Shown piece after piece: positions 60,024 through 64,000 of a stretch of DNA of 64,000 nt (position 1 is its first letter; the number at the start of each line of letters is the position of its first letter). The notes beneath the pieces are model-generated. The model was not told the origin of the DNA. It searched no databases and saw only the letters and a program-made list of their open reading frames with translations. Source of the DNA: Clostridia bacterium (lineage in GTDB: Bacteria > Bacillota > Clostridia > Christensenellales > CAG-314); contig JAVVRZ010000001.1 of assembly GCA_036654455.1 (NCBI GenBank), positions 124,001 to 188,000 of the forward strand, given 5' to 3'. Both the position numbers and the translations under genes were made by a program.

Positions 60024-62757
60024 ACAATTCGTTAAACTCCTCCATTGTGATTAGAACTTTGCGAGATTTGCTACCGTCAAAATTGCTAATATATTTTCTA
60101 CGGTCAAATTCTTCGATAAGTCGTCCGGCTCTACTATATCCAATGGAAAAACGGCGTTGCAACATAGATATCGAGGCATTATTTGACTCTACGCAAAATC
60201 TCAACGCTTCGATAAAATATGGGTCTAATTCTTCTTCAAGCTCTTCAACGCTCTTAGTCTTTTTAACCTTTAAAATTTTGTTAGAAATTTCTTCGTCGAA
60301 ATAAGCGGTATTGTTGCGAGCAATAAAAGTAAGTACTTTTTCGACTTCGCCCATTGTGACAAGCGCGCCTTGAAGTCTTACGGGCTTAGGCGTCATTGAG
60401 GACATATAGAGCATATCACCCTTGCCCAAAAGTTTTTCTGGCCCGCCTTGATCAAGAATTGTTTTACTGTCGCCACCCGAAACAACTCTTAAAGCCACTC
60501 TACAAGGGAAGTTGGCCTTAATTGTGCCTGTAAGTACGTCTACGCTAGGTCTTTGCGTCGCAAATACAAGGTGAATACCGGCAGCTCTTGCTTTTTGAGC
60601 CAAACTCTTAATACGACCTTCCAAATCTTGCTTGTGATAAGTCATAAGGTCGTTAAGCTCGTCGATTACAAGGACTATTCGAGGTAGAAGTTGTGTCGTT
60701 TCTTTATCAATCATATTATTGTATTGAAGCACGTCCTTTGCGCCTAACTCTTTAAATAAAGTATACCTACGTTCCATTTCGTCTATTAAATAGCTTAGCG
60801 AAGAAATGCACTGCTCGGGGTCGGTAACAACTTGATTAACCAATAAGTGAGGCGAACTTGCAAAAATAAAGAATTCGACTTGTTTAGGGTCTACGAGTAT
60901 AAATCTTAATTCTTCGGGAGAATATTTATACATTAGACTTATAATTAATGAATTTAAAAGTACGCTTTTTCCCGTGCCGGTCGAACCTGCAATGAGTAAG
61001 TGTGGCATATCCGCAAGGTCGGGAACAATTTGTTTGCCACCAATATCTGTGCCAAGAGCAAAAGTAAGGTTACCCTTTGCTCTATAAAAGTCGGGCGTAT
61101 CAATAACTGTTTTGAGCGCAACTGTTTCTTTAATGCGGTTAGGAACTTCTATGCCAAATAAATCTTTACCGAATATTTGCGGTTCTATTCTAACCATACC
61201 AACAGCCGAAAGATTAATACCTATGTCGTCTGCAAGCGCCATAACACGCTTGATAGAAATACCCGGCGCCATTCGCAATTCGTACCTTGTTACGGTAGGA
61301 CCGGGAACGATATTTTCGACTTTTGCCTCAATGCGGAAGGAAGTTAGAATATCTTCAAGCAATTTTGCTGTTTCGTTATAATTTTCGTCTTCCTTAGATA
61401 TTTTTATCGGCGAATCGTTTAATAAATCAATAGGAGGCGAAATATAAGGTTTGTAATGATAAAGTTGTTCGGCTACGTTATCTTTAATATTTAATGCAAT
61501 TTGATATGCTTGTTTGCCTTGCTCGGTTTCAATAGGTTTTTCAGTATAAGAAATTACCTGTTTAGGCTTGCTAACTTCTTTTGTTACAAATAATTCTTCA
61601 ACTTCGTCAATTCCCTCGTCGTCAAGCTCAACTGGTTCGGCTTGCTTTGCGTATATTTCAGCAGGAGAAACGGCTTCGGTAGGTTTAACGTTGTAAATCG
61701 GGCTTGGCTGAGGCGATATCGGTTTTGTTTCGACTTGTTTAAAAGTAGTTTCTTCAACGTAAAAAGGGTTTATTTGTGGTTTTGTATCTACTTGTGTTTC
61801 TAGACTAACTTTTGACAAATCGAGTATTTGCGAGCTGTCAAAGTTAGCGTTTGCCGAAGAATTGTTAATATGTTCGTTAATCTTTTCTTTTTCTTTGTTC
61901 TTTTTCTCTCTAATAGCCTTAGTGACAGCGTCGGCGTCAACAGGCTCGACCATATCAAAAGGACGAGTCGGTTTGATAAACTCTCTATCGGTGCTTGACA
62001 TAGAGGGTTTTTCTTCAATAGGCTTATCGAATACGCTTATTGGGGCTTCGGGATAAGTAGTAGGCTTAGTTAGAGGAATAATATCGGTTGTTGAATATTC
62101 CTTTTGTGGAGTTTGTTTATCCGGTACGGTGTTTCCATATAGAATTTTTAAGGAATTTTCTAAATTATCAATGGTAGTTTTTTGCTTTTCCGCTGGTTTT
62201 TGGTCTATGTCTTTTGTCGGTTGTTGAGCGACAGGCTTAGGAGTTTTAACTAAATCATTTGCAAATACCGATAAAAATAACATTAAAAGCATGCAAACAA
62301 TAAACAAAAAGTATGCGAGAAGCATTGATGTCTTTGCGACAGGATAAACTACTGCGCCGGCGATTACTCCGCCAAAACTTGGATAATTATTAAAATTGTA
62401 ACACTGCTTAATATAATCGACATAGCTTACTTCAACGCCTAGATAGATGGAAGAAGTAGCTAAATGTACAAACAAAACTATGGTGTAATATAGTAATATG
62501 AAACAAATAATTTGTTTAGCGGTAACCTGTATTTTTTTGTCGGCAAGGACAAAAGCGCATACGGCAATTATGCTAATTAATATTCCAAAAGAAGAAAGTC
62601 CAAAGCAACCAAAAAAGAATTCGGCGATTACTCTACCAAATTTAAACATATATTTGCCTGTTATTAGACATATAAAGATTATTGCAGAAAGAATTACAAA
62701 TATTAGACTAACAATCTTTCTTGCTGGAAATTTTTTGGAGTTTTGAACAGTTGTCAT
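60013..62757 (-). CDS. ftsK: DNA translocase FtsK/SpoIIIE
   Basis: The 914-residue protein has an N-terminal block of four or five membrane helices (about 15-170), a Pro/Glu/Lys-rich linker (175-430), and a RecA-like motor with GSTGTGKSVLLNSLI (about 590) and RIVLVIDELNDLM. A C-terminal gamma winged helix (ISMLQRRFSIGYSRAGRLIEE) ends it. It pumps DNA into the forespore or clears the division septum. In an endospore former with one such gene it may do both jobs. The gene order matches that of spoIIIE. Confidence 0.95.
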   Translation of the reverse strand: MTTVQNSKKFPARKIVSLIFVILSAIIFICLITGKYMFKFGRVIAEFFFGCFGLSSFGILISIIAVCAFVLADKKIQVTAKQIICFILLYYTIVLFVHLATSSIYLGVEVSYVDYIKQCYNFNNYPSFGGVIAGAVVYPVAKTSMLLAYFLFIVCMLLMLFLSVFANDLVKTPKPVAQQPTKDIDQKPAEKQKTTIDNLENSLKILYGNTVPDKQTPQKEYSTTDIIPLTKPTTYPEAPISVFDKPIEEKPSMSSTDREFIKPTRPFDMVEPVDADAVTKAIREKKNKEKEKINEHINNSSANANFDSSQILDLSKVSLETQVDTKPQINPFYVEETTFKQVETKPISPQPSPIYNVKPTEAVSPAEIYAKQAEPVELDDEGIDEVEELFVTKEVSKPKQVISYTEKPIETEQGKQAYQIALNIKDNVAEQLYHYKPYISPPIDLLNDSPIKISKEDENYNETAKLLEDILTSFRIEAKVENIVPGPTVTRYELRMAPGISIKRVMALADDIGINLSAVGMVRIEPQIFGKDLFGIEVPNRIKETVALKTVIDTPDFYRAKGNLTFALGTDIGGKQIVPDLADMPHLLIAGSTGTGKSVLLNSLIISLMYKYSPEELRFILVDPKQVEFFIFASSPHLLVNQVVTDPEQCISSLSYLIDEMERRYTLFKELGAKDVLQYNNMIDKETTQLLPRIVLVIDELNDLMTYHKQDLEGRIKSLAQKARAAGIHLVFATQRPSVDVLTGTIKANFPCRVALRVVSGGDSKTILDQGGPEKLLGKGDMLYMSSMTPKPVRLQGALVTMGEVEKVLTFIARNNTAYFDEEISNKILKVKKTKSVEELEEELDPYFIEALRFCVESNNASISMLQRRFSIGYSRAGRLIEEFDRRKYISNFDGSKSRKVLITMEEFNELYGE

Positions 62758-62788
62758 TTAATACCTTTCTCCCCTTTGTAGTGTTGAC

Positions 62789-62817
62789 ATTATAGCACTC
62801 TTTGCCGTACAAAGCAA
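62789..62817 (-). promoter_or_regulatory. promoter of ftsK-rimO-pgsA-cinA-recA
   Basis: On the minus strand TTGCTT (62817-62812), a 17-nt spacer and TATAAT (62794-62789). A GGGGAG ribosome site follows. All five genes run to the recA terminator without another clear promoter. Confidence 0.75.
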
Positions 62818-62850
62818 GCCCCAAATTTAAAACTAAAAGAAATAATGTGT

Positions 62851-64000
62851 CTATTTTTTAACTTTTATTAAATTGTAGTTTGGCGCTTTAACTCCTACGT
62901 ATACGCTAGCAGGAACACAACTAAATATTTTTTGAGTAGCGTTTGCGATATCTTTTATAGTTACTCTTTCAATTTCGGCAAGTTGTTCTTCAATGCCTTT
63001 AATCTTGTCGGTACGTAATAGTTGCGAACCGTTAGAACGCATAACGGACATTGTATTTTCCTGAGATAATTTAATGCTACCTAATATTTGTGACTTACTG
63101 CGTAAAAACTCTTGTTCGGTAATGCCTTTTGCCACTAATATATCAATTTGTTTATGCAAAATATCTACGACTTTACTAAGCTTGTTTGGATTTGTTCCAC
63201 AATAAAGTTCTAAATAACCGCAATCGCTGTAAGCCGAATTATATGCGTATACCGAATAAGCTAAACCGTTCTTCTCCCTTATTGCTTGGAAAAGTCTGCT
63301 TGAAACGCCTCCTCCAAAAGCTATCGCAAGAAGTACGGTAGCTGGAAAAAGACTGTCGTTGTAGCTAAAAGAAGGATATGCAAGCGCTATATGAGATTGT
63401 TCGGTATCTTTGAATGCGTGAGAAAAGTCGCTTTTAAATTCGGGCAAAACCTCGATAGTGTTTGTGTTTCTTTTATTAAGTTGTGACTCAAAATATTTTT
63501 GCGTAAGTTCGATAGCTTCTTCGAAAGTTGTATTGCCGGCAACCGAAATAACTATGTTGTTAGGCGTGTACCTTAAACGCATAAAAGCTTGCAAACTCTC
63601 TCTGGTTGCTTGATTGATGTTTTTAGGCGTGCCTAGTATTGTTTGACCCAAACTTGTTTTTCCAAACAAATTTTGAGCAAGCATATCGTGGCAAACTTCG
63701 TCGGGGGTATCTTTATCAACCGAAATTTCTTCTTTAATTACTCTTTTTTCTAAATTAAGTTCTTTTTCGGCAAAAGTAGAATTTAGAAAAATATCCGCAA
63801 GTAAATCAAAACTATCTACGAGATTATCTTTACCTGTTTTTGTATAAAAACAAGTCGTGTCTTTGCTTGTGAAAGCGTTAATTGTACCGCCTAAGCTATC
63901 TATCTCATTAGAAATTTGCGTCGCAGAGCGTCTGCTAGTGCCTTTAAATAGCAAGTGTTCTATAAAATGAGAGTAGCCGTTGTTAGTTTCGTCCTCGTAT
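62851..64000 (-). CDS. M16-family zinc peptidase, 5' end outside window
   Basis: The visible 382 residues run from the window edge. The first bases on the minus strand encode YEDETNNGYSHFIEHLLFKG, which contains the inverted zinc motif HFIEH (HxxEH). The third ligand region is VIKEEISVDKDTPDEV. The second half has the M16 C-terminal domain (AIREKNGLAYSVYAYNSAY). It resembles the processing-peptidase-like YmxG/PqqL group. In this neighbourhood Bacillus has two M16 genes upstream of pgsA. Only the N-terminal ~40 residues are missing. Confidence 0.93.
   Translation of the reverse strand, partial: YEDETNNGYSHFIEHLLFKGTSRRSATQISNEIDSLGGTINAFTSKDTTCFYTKTGKDNLVDSFDLLADIFLNSTFAEKELNLEKRVIKEEISVDKDTPDEVCHDMLAQNLFGKTSLGQTILGTPKNINQATRESLQAFMRLRYTPNNIVISVAGNTTFEEAIELTQKYFESQLNKRNTNTIEVLPEFKSDFSHAFKDTEQSHIALAYPSFSYNDSLFPATVLLAIAFGGGVSSRLFQAIREKNGLAYSVYAYNSAYSDCGYLELYCGTNPNKLSKVVDILHKQIDILVAKGITEQEFLRSKSQILGSIKLSQENTMSVMRSNGSQLLRTDKIKGIEEQLAEIERVTIKDIANATQKIFSCVPASVYVGVKAPNYNLIKVKK

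Noticed and set aside
54230-64000. Numerous plus-strand frames of 60-90 codons opposite rny, cinA and ftsK
   Set aside because: They are antisense shadows of well-supported genes, without ribosome sites or family features.

Overview
The window is about 64 kb of AT-rich bacterial chromosome from an endospore-forming, low-GC Bacillota, most likely an uncultured gut-type clostridium. The evidence is the spoIIAA-spoIIAB-sigF operon, spoVAC-AD-AE, yunB and ytxC, T-box leaders on thrS and pheS, an infC gene that starts with ATT, strong Shine-Dalgarno sites, sigma-A promoters with 17-nt spacers, a ThiI without a rhodanese domain paired with a NifS-type desulfurase, and gene orders also known from Bacillus and Clostridium. 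TAA, TAG and TGA are all used as stops. I cannot name a genus. There are no rRNA genes, CRISPR arrays, prophages or recognisable insertion sequences. Nearly everything is vertically inherited core genome.

Layout. 1-6.7 kb (+): the ftsZ 3' end, asnS, acpP, ytxC, T-box-thrS, then leader-infC-rpmI-rplT. 6.7-12.9 kb (+): a SpoU-type methyltransferase and yebC, then ruvC-ruvA-ruvB-queA-tgt. 12.9-22.7 kb (+): yajC, a small membrane protein, secD-secF, recJ, relA, a metallo-beta-lactamase-fold hydrolase and hemZ. 23.1-23.7 kb (-): a six-tRNA operon (Pro, CAT, Asp, Phe, Thr, Tyr in transcription order). 23.8-28.2 kb (+): a sporulation block. 28.2-36.6 kb (+): T-box-pheS-pheT-mutS2-cysteine desulfurase-thiI. 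36.6-38.9 kb (-): a class A penicillin-binding protein. 39-46.9 kb (+): miaB-mutS-mutL-miaA and a methionine-gamma-lyase-like gene. 47-51.7 kb (-): lexA, hflX, a tyrosine recombinase and a degenerate YgjP-like protein. 51.8-53.3 kb (+): a membrane-anchored PadR-like regulator. 53.4-64 kb: rnhA (-), tRNA-Trp (+), then on the minus strand the M16 peptidase-ftsK-rimO-pgsA-cinA-recA-rny series.

The genes cover translation and its supply chain, tRNA modification and sulfur transfer (miaA, miaB, thiI, desulfurase, queA, tgt, rimO), recombination and repair, Sec export, and the forespore-specific part of sporulation.

No discrete new defence or mobile system is visible. The novelty is that several core proteins keep their family fold and neighbourhood but lack hallmark residues. 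MutL has lost its three endonuclease motifs and MutS its C-terminal tail. SecD and SecF both lack the conserved membrane aspartate. A YgjP/DUF45 protein has lost HExxH. CinA has lost most of its MoCF domain. In addition, a PadR DNA-binding domain is fused to a four-helix membrane segment. Three promoters (relA, lexA, recombinase) put the ATG exactly 6 nt after the -10 hexamer, which predicts leaderless mRNAs. A 19-nt palindromic sequence recurs in four intergenic gaps between 36.6 and 50.8 kb. All readings are by eye; no database search or folding was run.
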